From Krasilnikovia cinnamomea (GTDB lineage: Bacteria; Actinomycetota; Actinomycetes; Mycobacteriales; Micromonosporaceae): a stretch of 64,000 nt of DNA. The notes below the pieces were generated by a model. That model was not told the origin of the DNA. It worked only from the letters and a program-made list of their open reading frames with translations, and did no database searches. Shown one piece after another: positions 44,010 to 52,689 of this stretch; within the stretch, counting starts at the first letter, position 1, and each line of letters opens with the position of its first letter. The translations under genes were made by a program, and so were the position numbers. The stretch lies in assembly GCF_004217545.1 (NCBI RefSeq), contig NZ_SHKY01000001.1, positions 5,828,001-5,892,000 of the forward strand, written 5' to 3'.

Positions 44010-44871
44010 GGGGGGATCTCCTTCGCGGCGCCGGGATGACGCGGCGGCCGGGCCGCCGGTTCAGCGGGATCAGGATCAGGTAGGCCGCCACGAGGAGCAG
44101 CACGATGGCGGGGGCGGACGGTATGGCGATGCCATAGGTGACCGAGGCGGTCCAGCTGACCAGCAGCCCGCCGTAGCCGGCGGCCAGGGTCAGCGCGGTG
44201 CCCGCCGCCGCCATTATGGCCAGCCGGTCGGTGAGCATCCGGGCGGCCGCGGCCGGCACGATCAGCAGTGCCACGACCAGGATCGTCCCGACGGCCCGGA
44301 CCGCCGCGACTACCACGAGGGCGACGGTCAGGTTGAGCCACAGGTCCAGCCAGCCGGTGCGGTATCCGGCGGCGGCCGCGCCGAGCGGGTCAAACGCGCG
44401 GAACACCAGGGCGCGGGCGGTGACGGCGAGCAGCGTCAGGATGAGCACCGCCAGGATCGCGGTCTCGGTGATCTGGCGAGGGGTCACCGTGAGGACGCGG
44501 CCGAACAGCAATGAGGTGAGGTCCGCGGTGTATGACGGGCGCCGGGAGACCAGCACCACTCCGATGGAGAACATCGCGGTGAGCACGACCGCGGTCGACG
44601 CGTCGTCGGACACCGCGCCGCCGCGGGTCAACGCGGTCAGCGTGACCGCGGTCAGGACACCGGCGGCCAATGCGCCGGGGAACAGGCCCTCGACGCCGGC
44701 GGCGAGCATTCCCACGACCAGGCCGGGGAAGATGGTGTGGGTCAGCGCGTCGGAGACGAACGCCAGGCGGCGGATGAAGACGAAGACGCTGACCGGGCCG
44801 CAGATCAGTGCCAGCAGGGCCAGTTCGGTGAGGGCGCGGGCCATGAAGGGCACCGCGAAGGGTTCGATCAC
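43993..44871 (-). CDS. Zn/Mn-type ABC transporter permease (first copy)
   Basis: A 292-residue ABC-3 permease with about eight helices (LALICGPVSVFVFIRR, LVVALLIVPAAAARML) and the signature LAFVSDALTHTIFPGLVVG. It starts at a GTG overlapping the ATPase stop. Two different permeases in one operon match the PsaC/ZnuB-type heterodimeric importers (for example TroCD, MntCD). Confidence 0.9.
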   Translation of the reverse strand: MIEPFAVPFMARALTELALLALICGPVSVFVFIRRLAFVSDALTHTIFPGLVVGMLAAGVEGLFPGALAAGVLTAVTLTALTRGGAVSDDASTAVVLTAMFSIGVVLVSRRPSYTADLTSLLFGRVLTVTPRQITETAILAVLILTLLAVTARALVFRAFDPLGAAAAGYRTGWLDLWLNLTVALVVVAAVRAVGTILVVALLIVPAAAARMLTDRLAIMAAAGTALTLAAGYGGLLVSWTASVTYGIAIPSAPAIVLLLVAAYLILIPLNRRPGRRVIPAPRRRSPHELVG

Positions 44872-45623
44872 GGCTCCACCAGCACCGTGCGCCTGTCGTC
44901 CACGTCGATGGCGTTCCCGCCGTACGCCTGGCGCAGGGTGTCGGCGGCGAGTGCGTGCTGGGGCGGGCCGGCCGCCCATTGGCGGCCGTTGACCAGGCAG
45001 ACCGTATCGGCGAGATCGCGGGCGAGCGCGAGGTCGTGGGTGCTGAGCACCACCGCGGTCCCGGCCGCGCTCAGGCCGCGCAGGGCGACCAGGATGGCGT
45101 GCTGGCTGACCGTGTCGACGCCGTTGAACGGTTCGTCCAGCAGCAGCAGCCGGGGTTCGGACGCGACGGCGCGGGCGAGTAGGACCCGCTGCCGTTGCCC
45201 GCCGGAGAGCAGCCCGAAGCGGCGGCCGGCCTGGCCGGCGAGCCCGACCAGGGTGAGGGCGTCGCGGGCAGCCTGCCGGTCGGCTGCCCGGGTGGGCCGC
45301 CACCAGCCGATGCGCCGGTATCGGCCCATCAGCACGACGTGTTCGGCGGTGACCGGGAAGTCGGGGTCGAGGTCGCTGGCCTGCGGTACGTACGCGCACA
45401 GGTCCCGGGCGCGGCCGGGGGCGCGGCCGAAGACCGTGGCGGTGCCGCCGAGCACCTGCGCGAGGCCGACGACGGACTTGATCAGAGTGGACTTCCCGGC
45501 GCCGTTGGGGCCGACGAGGGCGAGGTGCTGCCCGGCGGGCACGGCGAGGTCGATTCCGGTCAGCACGGGTACGCCGTGGTAGCCGAGACTGGCGCCGGTG
45601 AAGCGCAGGGCGGCTTCGGTCAT
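44868..45623 (-). CDS. Zn/Mn-type ABC transporter ATP-binding protein
   Basis: The 251-residue ATPase shows Walker A (GPNGAGKST), a Q-loop (YVPQASDLD), signature LLSGGQRQRVLLARA, Walker B (LLLLDEPFNGVD) and His switch (LSTHDLALA). Its middle region FPVTAEHVVLMGRY is usual for ZnuC/TroB-type proteins. It is coupled by an ATGA overlap to the binding-protein gene and by a GTGA overlap to the first permease. Confidence 0.93.
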   Translation of the reverse strand: MTEAALRFTGASLGYHGVPVLTGIDLAVPAGQHLALVGPNGAGKSTLIKSVVGLAQVLGGTATVFGRAPGRARDLCAYVPQASDLDPDFPVTAEHVVLMGRYRRIGWWRPTRAADRQAARDALTLVGLAGQAGRRFGLLSGGQRQRVLLARAVASEPRLLLLDEPFNGVDTVSQHAILVALRGLSAAGTAVVLSTHDLALARDLADTVCLVNGRQWAAGPPQHALAADTLRQAYGGNAIDVDDRRTVLVEP

Positions 45624-46588
45624 GGTCGGCCGCCGAGCGCGGTGACGATGACCCGGGTGTTGTGCTCCTCGGCGCCGAGGTAGGTGCCCTGGGGTGTTCC
45701 GGCCGGGCCGAGACTGTCGCCGTACAGGGCGTCCGCGCCGCCGACCACCTTGACGCCGGCCTGCCGGGCGATGGCTTCGGCGGTCTTGGGGGACAGTGCG
45801 CTCTCGGTGAAGATCGCCTTGGTGCCGGTCGATTTGATCTTGTCCACCAGGTCGGTGAGCTGCTTGCCGGACAGCTCCGCCGAGGTGTCCATGCTGGGGA
45901 TCACCGAACCGATGAACGTCAGTTGGTACCGGTCGACGTAGTAGCCGAAGGCGTCGTGGTCGGTGACCAGTTTGCGCTCGGCGGCGGGCAACCGGGCGAA
46001 CGCGGCTTCGGTGTCGGCATCGAGCTTGTCGAGTTTGGCCGTGTAGGTGGCGAGGTTCGCGGCGAAGGTGGCGGCGCGGCCCGGGTCGGCGGCGGCGAGG
46101 CTCCGTTCGATGTTGGTCACCATGGTCTTGGCGTTGCGGGGGTTGTGCCAGATGTGCGGGTCGCCGCCGGTCGCCTCCTGCACGCCGGGGTCGCGCTTGC
46201 GCTGCGGGACGCCCTGGCTGGAATCGACGACGGTACCGGTGAAGCCGGCGGAGGCGATGCTCTGGTCGAGCCAGCGCTCGAGTCCGACGCCGTTCTTGAC
46301 GACGATCCGGGCGGTGGCGATGGCGCGGATGTCGGCCGGGGTGGGCTCGTAGTCGTGGGGGTCCACATTGGGCTTGATGATCTGGGTGACTGCGACGTCT
46401 GCGCCGCCGATGTTGCGGACGAAGTCGGCGACCTCGGGTGTCGTGGCGACCACGGCGAGCGGGCCGTCGGCGCTCGGCCCGGCGTCGGCGGCGTTGCCGT
46501 GCGAGCCGCAGCCGGTGAGGGCGAGCAGGGTCGCGGACACGGCCGCGAGGGTGTGGGCGTGGGTGTGGGTGTGTCGCCAACGTTTCAC
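45620..46588 (-). CDS. Zn/Mn ABC transporter substrate-binding lipoprotein (cluster A-I)
   Basis: A 322-residue lipoprotein with lipobox LALTGC (Cys27). The metal site is clear: His in VDPHDYEP, His in DPHIWHNP, His in TDHDAFGYYVDRY and a late acidic residue in LYGDSLGP. The long central helix typical of cluster A-I is present. It lacks the usual His-rich loop, but carries HTHTHAHT in the signal peptide itself. I start it at a GTG (46588) with GGAG 6 bases upstream; an ATG at 46618 is in frame. It heads the operon binding protein, ATPase, two permeases, ArsR. Confidence 0.92.
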   Translation of the reverse strand: MKRWRHTHTHAHTLAAVSATLLALTGCGSHGNAADAGPSADGPLAVVATTPEVADFVRNIGGADVAVTQIIKPNVDPHDYEPTPADIRAIATARIVVKNGVGLERWLDQSIASAGFTGTVVDSSQGVPQRKRDPGVQEATGGDPHIWHNPRNAKTMVTNIERSLAAADPGRAATFAANLATYTAKLDKLDADTEAAFARLPAAERKLVTDHDAFGYYVDRYQLTFIGSVIPSMDTSAELSGKQLTDLVDKIKSTGTKAIFTESALSPKTAEAIARQAGVKVVGGADALYGDSLGPAGTPQGTYLGAEEHNTRVIVTALGGRP

Positions 46589-46621
46589 GGACCACTCCAT
46601 TTCATCTGGATCGATCAAGCG

Positions 46622-46636
46622 AAACGATATTCGTTT
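46622..46636. promoter_or_regulatory. AT-rich palindrome before the metal importer operon
   Basis: AAACGA and TCGTTT form a perfect inverted repeat around TAT. AT-rich palindromes of this kind upstream of binding-protein genes are usual Zur/FurB or ArsR operators. It lies about 34 bases before the chosen start and also faces the divergent propeller-like gene. Confidence 0.5.
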
Positions 46637-46878
46637 TCAATAAGAATCGTCTAATGGCAAGTTGACGATGTGTTCACGCATCGTCGGCGTGCATCCGTGG
46701 CGTTCCAGGCCAGAGCGGCAGGGGCTCCGGTCGCGCAGCCGCCGCTACCCGCCCGAAAGGGTGACTGGACGCCATGCCTGTCCGCGGGCGCGGCGATCAC
46801 CGCCGTCGACGCGGCCGTTGCCGGGGTGCAGATCGTGATGGGCGGCGACCCGCGCTGGGGCGGGCTAGCATCGTCCGG

Positions 46879-48006
46879 GTGCCGACCGGGCGGCCACGCG
46901 CGCTGAGGGGAACAAGGTTGACGGGCTTCGCTGACCTGCGGTCCGCAGTCCGTGGACGCCGGGCCCTCAGCCTGATCACGGCGTTACTGGCCGCCGTGAC
47001 GTTGCTGGTGTCCCCGGCTGGCCCGGGGCGGTCGTCGCCGACGGCGACCGCCGGGCAGGCGTGGCCCGCGGCGCGCCGCGGCACGGTGCCTCCCGCCCTG
47101 CCGGACGGCACGGCGTATCAGCCTGCTCTGTTCCTCAGCGCCGCCGAGTCCGTCGGCACCGCGCCGACGCGGGACGGCAAGGCCCTGCGGCTGGTGCTGC
47201 GCGGCGCTGGCGCTCAGGTCCGCGAGGTGCGGCGGCTGCCGCTCGCCCGGGGCGCCGTGTTCTCCGCGGTCACCGTGGCCGGGGACATCCTGGTCTGGGT
47301 GCAGAGCGTGTCCGGCCGTCAGGAGGTGTGGGCCGTGGGACTGCGCGACGGCCGGCCGCCGCGGCGGTTGACCACCGAGGTCGGCGACGCCCGCTTCTAC
47401 CAGTCGCAGTACGACCTGGCCGTCGCGGACGGCCGGGTGTATTGGGTCGCCGCCGCCCCGCGCGGCGAGGTCACCGAGGTCCGTTCCGTGGCGCTCGGCG
47501 GTGGCCGGACCGAGGTCCGCGACGTCCCCGGGGCGTGGGCGTTGTCGGCGTGGCCGTGGCTGGTCAACGGGGTGGTGAGCGCGTCCGGGGCGACCGCGCT
47601 GCGCGACGTCGTCACGGGCCGGGAGCGGGCTGTCCCGTCGGGCACGGGGGTGGTGGCATGCAGTCCCGTCTGGTGTCGGGTGGTCTCCCTGACCAGGGAC
47701 GGCACGACCCGGATCGAGCTGATGCATCCCGACGGCACCGGCCGCGCCGCGGTTGCCGACGGCGAGGTCGCGACGGTCATCACCGATGTTGCCGTGCTCG
47801 ACCGCTTCGAGGTGTTCTCGCGGCTCACCCCCGCCTCGCGGTTGACCGGCAATGTTCAGCTGCTCGTGTACGACATCGCGGTGCGGCGCACCGTCGAGAT
47901 CAGTCCGGACGCGTTCGGCGTCTCCTATCGTGCCGGCGTGCTGTCGTGGTCGACCGGGAACCAGCAGTCCTTCCTGCGGCACGCCCTGGACCTGCGCAGC
48001 GTCTGA
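46879..48006 (+). CDS. Secreted propeller-like protein A
   Basis: A protein of about 375 residues with an N-terminal export helix (ALSLITALLAAVTLLVSPAG) and repeated strand motifs such as GDILVWVQ, GRVYWVAAAP, RSVALGGG and LSAWPWLVNG, as in TolB/PQQ-type beta-propellers. Two close Cys (ACSPVWCRV) and LMHPDGTG are shared with the paralogue at 48049-49134. It is divergent from the Zn/Mn importer operon. Start choice is uncertain: GTG at 46879, or TTG at 46918 with GAGGGG upstream. I recognise no named family. A link to metal handling is inferred from both copies being next to metal transport genes. Confidence 0.72.
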   Translation: MPTGRPRALRGTRLTGFADLRSAVRGRRALSLITALLAAVTLLVSPAGPGRSSPTATAGQAWPAARRGTVPPALPDGTAYQPALFLSAAESVGTAPTRDGKALRLVLRGAGAQVREVRRLPLARGAVFSAVTVAGDILVWVQSVSGRQEVWAVGLRDGRPPRRLTTEVGDARFYQSQYDLAVADGRVYWVAAAPRGEVTEVRSVALGGGRTEVRDVPGAWALSAWPWLVNGVVSASGATALRDVVTGRERAVPSGTGVVACSPVWCRVVSLTRDGTTRIELMHPDGTGRAAVADGEVATVITDVAVLDRFEVFSRLTPASRLTGNVQLLVYDIAVRRTVEISPDAFGVSYRAGVLSWSTGNQQSFLRHALDLRSV

Positions 48007-48048
48007 GGGCGCAACGAACCGCCAAGGGCGGCGGCGGGCAGTCGCTGC

Positions 48049-49134
48049 TCACACGGTCCGCAGATCCAAGCTGTGCCAGACGGTGCCGGTGTCATCGCCG
48101 GTGGCCCACCAGAGCACACCCTCGCCGGTGGCGACGCGGCCGGCCGCAGCGCTGACGTCGACGCTCTGCCCGGTGCCGATGTCGTAGACGAGCAACTTGG
48201 CGGTACCGGTGAGGTCCGACTCCGGGCCGGGTTCGTACAGGATCTCGAACCGGTCGAGGATCGCGATCTCGGCGACGGCGGCCCGGGCTGCGCCGCCCGC
48301 GATCCGGCGGCGCGCCGTACCGTCGGGGTGCATGAGGTCGATGCGGTGCAGGTCGCCGCTGCTGGTCATCACCATCACCCGGCACCAGGCCGGAGTGCAG
48401 GTGGTGAGCCCGGCCGGCGGCGACGGCGCCTCGATGTCGCGGCCGGTGCTCAGGTTACGCAGCCGGTTGTCGGCGCTGAGCCAGGGCCAGGCCGACAACG
48501 CCCATTTCCCGGGCTCGGTGTGGATCTGGACGGTGCCGCCGCCGAGGGCGACCGAGCGGATCTCCGTCGCGGTGGACCGGTCGCGCACGGCGGTCCAGTA
48601 CACCCGGCCGGCGGCCACCACCAGGTCGTACTGGGTGCTGGAGAAGACAGCGCCGCCGGCATCCGCGGTGAGCCGGCGCGCCGGAGTGCCGGCGCGCAGG
48701 TTCGCGGCCCAGATCTGCACCGGCGCATCTTCGGTGTCCTGGGCCCAGAGCACGTCATCGCCGGAGCGGGCGAACGCGCCGAATTCAGGATCACGGTCAT
48801 ACGGCAGCCGATGCAGCTGCCGCACGGCGCCGTCGGCGGTGCGCACGACCAGCCGCAGCCAGCGCGCGTCCGGGCTGGGCGCGGTGCCCACGACGGTGGT
48901 GGCGTCCAGGAACAGGCCCGGGGTGAACAGCGGGCCGTCGTCGAGGTGCCCGGCAATGGCGGCGCGCTGGGCTTTCGGCCACGCCTGCTCGATCGGCAGC
49001 CGCAGCGCGGGCGGCGCCGTGGGCGCGGGCGAGCCGCCCAGCAGCAGCGCACCACCGGCGAGCAGGCACACGCCAAGCCACGCGAGGCCGATTCCGCGGG
49101 GCCGCGCTGCGGGCCGATCCAGGACGACGCTCAT
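48049..49134 (-). CDS. Secreted propeller-like protein B
   Basis: A 361-residue paralogue of protein A. The export helix is LAWLGVCLLAGGALLLGG; later blocks DDVLWAQD, SSTQYDLVVAAGRVYW, EIRSVALGGGT, KWALSAWPWL, CTPAWCRV and LMHPDGTA align one by one with protein A, including the paired Cys. Its ATG overlaps the stop of the TIGR03943-type gene (ATGA), so it is the last gene of the permease operon. It converges with protein A, 42 bases apart, forming an inverted gene pair. No catalytic motif is seen. Confidence 0.75.
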   Translation of the reverse strand: MSVVLDRPAARPRGIGLAWLGVCLLAGGALLLGGSPAPTAPPALRLPIEQAWPKAQRAAIAGHLDDGPLFTPGLFLDATTVVGTAPSPDARWLRLVVRTADGAVRQLHRLPYDRDPEFGAFARSGDDVLWAQDTEDAPVQIWAANLRAGTPARRLTADAGGAVFSSTQYDLVVAAGRVYWTAVRDRSTATEIRSVALGGGTVQIHTEPGKWALSAWPWLSADNRLRNLSTGRDIEAPSPPAGLTTCTPAWCRVMVMTSSGDLHRIDLMHPDGTARRRIAGGAARAAVAEIAILDRFEILYEPGPESDLTGTAKLLVYDIGTGQSVDVSAAAGRVATGEGVLWWATGDDTGTVWHSLDLRTV

Positions 49135-49892
49135 TCGTACGGTTGCTTCGGTTCGCTGATCTGCTGCCAGCTCTGCACCGCCAGGTACGCCACGTCGGCC
49201 TGGTTCACCGGGTCCTTGCCGACCCGGTCGCTGTAGACACCGACGACCTGTACCCAGGTGTCCGCGGGCGCGTTGACGCTGGTGTCACCGGCCAGCCCCA
49301 CCTTGATCGGGCGACCGTCCGCGGCGCAGCAGTTCAGCACCATGCGCGCCAGCATCGGTTCGCCGTCCGGTCCGGGTGCGACGAATCCGGTGAGTTGCAC
49401 GGTACGCCCGGTGAGCGTCTTACCGTCGTCGAAGATCGCGCGGGTGGCGTAGTCGAGCAGGCCGATCGGCACGGGGTCACCCGCCGGCAGCGGCGGGTAG
49501 TTCGCGTCGTCGGCCGGGGCGACCGCGACGCTGCCCGCCTGCCCGGCCGAGTACGAACCCAGCGCCGGCGGGGTGACCAGCAGCAGCCCGAGTACCGGCA
49601 GGATGAGCAGCCAGCCGACCCGCGGCTCATGACTCCCATGCCCGTGCCCGTCGTGCTCGTGCCCGTCGTGCCCGTGCCCGTCGTGCTCGTGCTCGCCGGC
49701 GTCGGGCCGGGAGCCGGGACGCAGCTCGTACCAGATGGTCATGACGGCGGCCGCGATGAGCAGCGCCCCGGCGGCGATCAGGAACGGCCGCAAGCCCTCC
49801 TTGACGTAGCGCAGGAAGATGTCGGTGAGCGTGGCTTTGACGATCGCGCCCCCGAACAGGAGCATGACCACGGCCTGGCTGAGCCGGTTCAC
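49131..49892 (-). CDS. TIGR03943-family membrane protein with His-rich loop
   Basis: A 253-residue protein with three hydrophobic segments (about 7-20, 36-52 and 92-108). Between the second and third is a cytoplasmic or outer loop of repeated His/Asp/Gly (about 67-88, HEHDGHGHDGHEHDGHGH). The C-terminal half is an OB-like soluble domain (VQLTGFVAPGPDGEPMLARM, VLNCCAADGRPIKV, TWVQVVGVYS) typical of the family. It always accompanies a DUF318-type permease, as here, with a GTGA overlap. The His-rich loop suggests binding of Zn, Ni or Co; transport itself is unproven. Confidence 0.85.
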   Translation of the reverse strand: MNRLSQAVVMLLFGGAIVKATLTDIFLRYVKEGLRPFLIAAGALLIAAAVMTIWYELRPGSRPDAGEHEHDGHGHDGHEHDGHGHGSHEPRVGWLLILPVLGLLLVTPPALGSYSAGQAGSVAVAPADDANYPPLPAGDPVPIGLLDYATRAIFDDGKTLTGRTVQLTGFVAPGPDGEPMLARMVLNCCAADGRPIKVGLAGDTSVNAPADTWVQVVGVYSDRVGKDPVNQADVAYLAVQSWQQISEPKQPYE

Positions 49893-50941
49893 AGCAGCAC
49901 CGCCCCGAATGCGGCACCCACAAGGACCGCGGCGGCGAAAGTGGCGGGCGCGAATCGCCACGCGAAGGCGCGCCCGAACATCCCGGTCTGCATCGATATC
50001 AGTTTGAGGTCGACCATCGGTCCTACCACGAGGAACACCAGGCGCGAGGTCAGCGAGAACTGCGACAGTGATGCCGCGACGAACGCGTCCGCCTCGCTGC
50101 AGATCGACAGCAGTACGGCCAGCACCGCCAGCGCGAGCACGGACACGACCGGATTGCCGGCCAGGCTCTGCAGCCAGGCGTCCGGGACAAGTACGTTGAT
50201 CGTGGCGGCCGCGGCCGCCCCCAGCACCAGGAAGCCGCCGGCATGCATGATGTCGTGCCGGCATGCCGCCCAGAACGCCCGCGCGCGGGACAGGTCGTCA
50301 AGGTCCGGGCGGTGCGGCAGGCGAATCCACTCCGTCCTGCCAAGTCGCATCCACAGCCAGCCCATCGCGACCGCGACCACCAGGCTCGCGGCGCCACGCG
50401 CCACGGCCATCTCCGGATTACCCGGGAACGCGATCACGGTTGCGGTCAGCACGATCGGGTTGATCGCCGGCGCGGCAAGCAGGAAGGCCAGGGCGGCGGC
50501 CGGAGTGACACCGCGCCGGATCAGCGACCCGGCGATCGGGACGCTGCCGCACTCACAGCCGGGCAGGGCGATCCCGGCCAGACTAGCGGCGGGCACGGCC
50601 AGAGCAGGGTGCCGGGGCAGCGCCTTGGCCCAGAACGAGCGGGGCACGTAGACCGCGATGACGGCGGACAGCACGACTCCGAAGACCAGGAACGGGGCCG
50701 CCTGCACGAGCACCGAAACGAACACGGTGGTCCAGGTCTGCGCACGGGCGCCGGAGACCAGCCCGCTCAACGGCCCACGGAAGACCACCAGCAGCACCAG
50801 CAGCGCAGCAAGGACCTCCAGCGATCCGACCCGTGACGCGCCGCGGGTCCGCTGCGGGCCGGCCGGGCCGGCAGAGGCGCCGACCTCCAGCTGCGCGGTC
50901 CAATCGATGTCCTCCGCGCTCACCGCACGAGGTGCGTTCAA
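49889..50941 (-). CDS. DUF318/ArsP-like permease
   Basis: A 350-residue permease with about ten membrane helices. The family motifs are APFLVFGVVLSAVIAVYVP, ALPGCECGSVPIAGSLIRRG, FLLAAPAINPIVLTATVIAF and the C-terminal CSEADAFVAASL. The conserved Cys pair (CEC) and the CSEAD motif are hallmark residues. Members export or import metal(loid)s or act with TIGR03943 proteins in an unknown way. It is first in the operon permease, TIGR03943 protein, propeller-like protein. The neighbouring Zn importer and the His-rich partner favour a divalent metal, but arsenic cannot be excluded. Confidence 0.88.
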   Translation of the reverse strand: MNAPRAVSAEDIDWTAQLEVGASAGPAGPQRTRGASRVGSLEVLAALLVLLVVFRGPLSGLVSGARAQTWTTVFVSVLVQAAPFLVFGVVLSAVIAVYVPRSFWAKALPRHPALAVPAASLAGIALPGCECGSVPIAGSLIRRGVTPAAALAFLLAAPAINPIVLTATVIAFPGNPEMAVARGAASLVVAVAMGWLWMRLGRTEWIRLPHRPDLDDLSRARAFWAACRHDIMHAGGFLVLGAAAAATINVLVPDAWLQSLAGNPVVSVLALAVLAVLLSICSEADAFVAASLSQFSLTSRLVFLVVGPMVDLKLISMQTGMFGRAFAWRFAPATFAAAVLVGAAFGAVLL

Positions 50942-51077
50942 CAGCCGCTCCCATACCCGCCGACGATCTCACCGCATTCGCTGCCACGACTGCTCCGAGC
51001 CGCGCACCAAAATACCCGCCAGGCGATCGGAAACCACAACACAACAGATGAGCGGGTCTTCGCCGTACAGGAGCATT

Positions 51078-51091
51078 TGTGCATATGTTCA
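51078..51091. promoter_or_regulatory. ArsR/SmtB-like palindrome between divergent permease and yibE/F genes
   Basis: TGTGCATATGTTCA is a palindrome around CATATG with two mismatched pairs. It resembles SmtB/ArsR operators (TGAAC-type half sites) and lies about 110-150 bases before both divergent genes. Confidence 0.4.
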
Positions 51092-51201
51092 AACGCGCAT
51101 TTGTCCTTGTCATCGCTGGCGCATTTCGCGGGGGTACCAGCCCGTGCCATGGCTTGCGTTAGTCTGCCCGCCGGGCCGAGTCGGGAAGTGGAGTGGCGCC
51201 G

Positions 51202-52449
51202 GTGAGCCAGCACTCGAGAGTCCGCCCGTCCCGGAGCGGGCGGCACCTCGCCGGCGCATCGACCGACGGGCAGCACGTGCACGCGCATGGGCCGCTTCCC
51301 GCCGCATCACGGCATACCCGCCGAATTGTGACTGCGATTCTGGTACCTGCGGCGCTGGCGACCTTTGTCGCGATGATTCTGCTCTGGCCGGGACACGCCG
51401 ACGTGTCCGGGAAACAGGCAGGTGACCAGGGCGGGGTGCGGGCGCTCGGCACGGTGATCGCGGTCGTCGAGCAGAGCTGCCCGCCGACGGCCCGCCGGCA
51501 GCGCTGCGGCTCCGCGACCGTCCGCGTCACGGACGGCCCCGGCGCGGGCACGACGACAGTCGTCGACCTGCCCGACGGCCCCGGCGCACCGGCCCTGCAC
51601 ATCGACGACGACATCGTTCTTCTCCACGCGCCCCGCGCCCTGCCCGGTGGCCCCGACTACACCGTGACCGACCACCAGCGCAGCACGCCCATGGCGTGGA
51701 TGCTGGGTCTGACCGGCCTGGCCATCCTCGCGTTCGGGCGCCTGCGGGGAGTCGCCTCACTGGCCGGCCTCGCGGTCAGCTTCGCCGTCCTGCTGCTGTT
51801 CATCGTCCCGGCCATCATCGACGGCTCACCACCGCTGCTCGTCGCCGTGGTCGGAGCCTCAGCGATCATGTTCGCGGCGCTGTATCTGACCCACGGCGTC
51901 ACCGTGCATACCTCCGTCGCCGTCGCGGGCACCCTGGCCAGCCTCGTGCTCACTGGCCTGCTCGGCGCCGCCTTCACCGCCGCCATGCAGCTGACCGGCG
52001 TCGCCGGTGACGACGACGCGTTCCTAGCCGCCAACCGCGGCGATCTGGACATGCGCGGGCTGCTGCTCGCCGGGATCGTCATCGGTGCCCTGGGCGTGCT
52101 CGACGACGTCACCGTCACCCAGGCGGCCACCGTCGCCGAGATGGCCGCGGCCGGCCCCACCACCCGGCTCAACCTGTACCGGGCCGCCAGCCGCATCGGG
52201 CGCGCTCACGTCGCCTCCGCCGTCAACACCATCGTTCTCGCCTACGCCGGAGCCGCACTGCCCCTGCTGGTGCTGATCGCCACCGCACGTCAACCGGTGT
52301 CACAACTACTGACCAGCGAACTGCTGGCTCAGGAGATCCTGCGCAGCGCGGTCGGCACGATCGGCCTGGTTGCCTCCGTGCCGATAACCACCGCCCTCGC
52401 CGCGATGGTCGCGGACCTGCGCCCCCGGCCGCTGCGCGCCACCACATAG
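51202..52449 (+). CDS. YibE/F family membrane protein
   Basis: A 415-residue protein. A cytoplasmic start, one helix (VTAILVPAALATFVAMILLW) and an outer domain with GSATVRVTDGPGAGTTTVVDLP lead to seven more helices. The family core is visible in VVGASAIMFAALYLTHGVTVHT, LGVLDDVTVTQAATVAEM and IGRAHVASAVNTIVLAYAGAALP. YibE/F proteins are conserved in Gram-positive bacteria; their function is unknown. I chose the GTG at 51202 with GGAG 8 bases upstream; a GTG at 51193 is also possible. It is divergent from the DUF318-type permease across a candidate metal operator. Confidence 0.88.
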   Translation: MSQHSRVRPSRSGRHLAGASTDGQHVHAHGPLPAASRHTRRIVTAILVPAALATFVAMILLWPGHADVSGKQAGDQGGVRALGTVIAVVEQSCPPTARRQRCGSATVRVTDGPGAGTTTVVDLPDGPGAPALHIDDDIVLLHAPRALPGGPDYTVTDHQRSTPMAWMLGLTGLAILAFGRLRGVASLAGLAVSFAVLLLFIVPAIIDGSPPLLVAVVGASAIMFAALYLTHGVTVHTSVAVAGTLASLVLTGLLGAAFTAAMQLTGVAGDDDAFLAANRGDLDMRGLLLAGIVIGALGVLDDVTVTQAATVAEMAAAGPTTRLNLYRAASRIGRAHVASAVNTIVLAYAGAALPLLVLIATARQPVSQLLTSELLAQEILRSAVGTIGLVASVPITTALAAMVADLRPRPLRATT

Positions 52450-52689
52450 GTCCACCGCAGGCGCGAACTCCGGATGTCCAGTAGGTGAAACGATGGGTTC
52501 TGGAGCTCGTTGCTGCCGCTGTCAGGCACTCCCGCCAGCGCCGGTCGGATCCCGCCTGACCTGGATTGCGGGGGCGCGGCGGGCCTTTCATGGACCTCCG
52601 GCGACCTCGAACGAGCGTCCGCCGAAAGGCCGTCCCCGACCGTGTCGCCGAGTTGTCCACGGTGGTCCGTAGCGAGTTGAATACAGGGT

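Noticed and set aside
48019..48031. Terminator between the two convergent propeller-like genes
   Set aside because: The only hairpin seen (CCGCC with GGCGG) is 5 bases long with a tiny loop, too weak to report as a feature.
49620..49700. Tandem DNA repeat or CRISPR-like array
   Set aside because: The repeated CCGTCGTGCTCGTG-type units encode the His/Asp/Gly loop of the TIGR03943 protein in frame and have no spacers.
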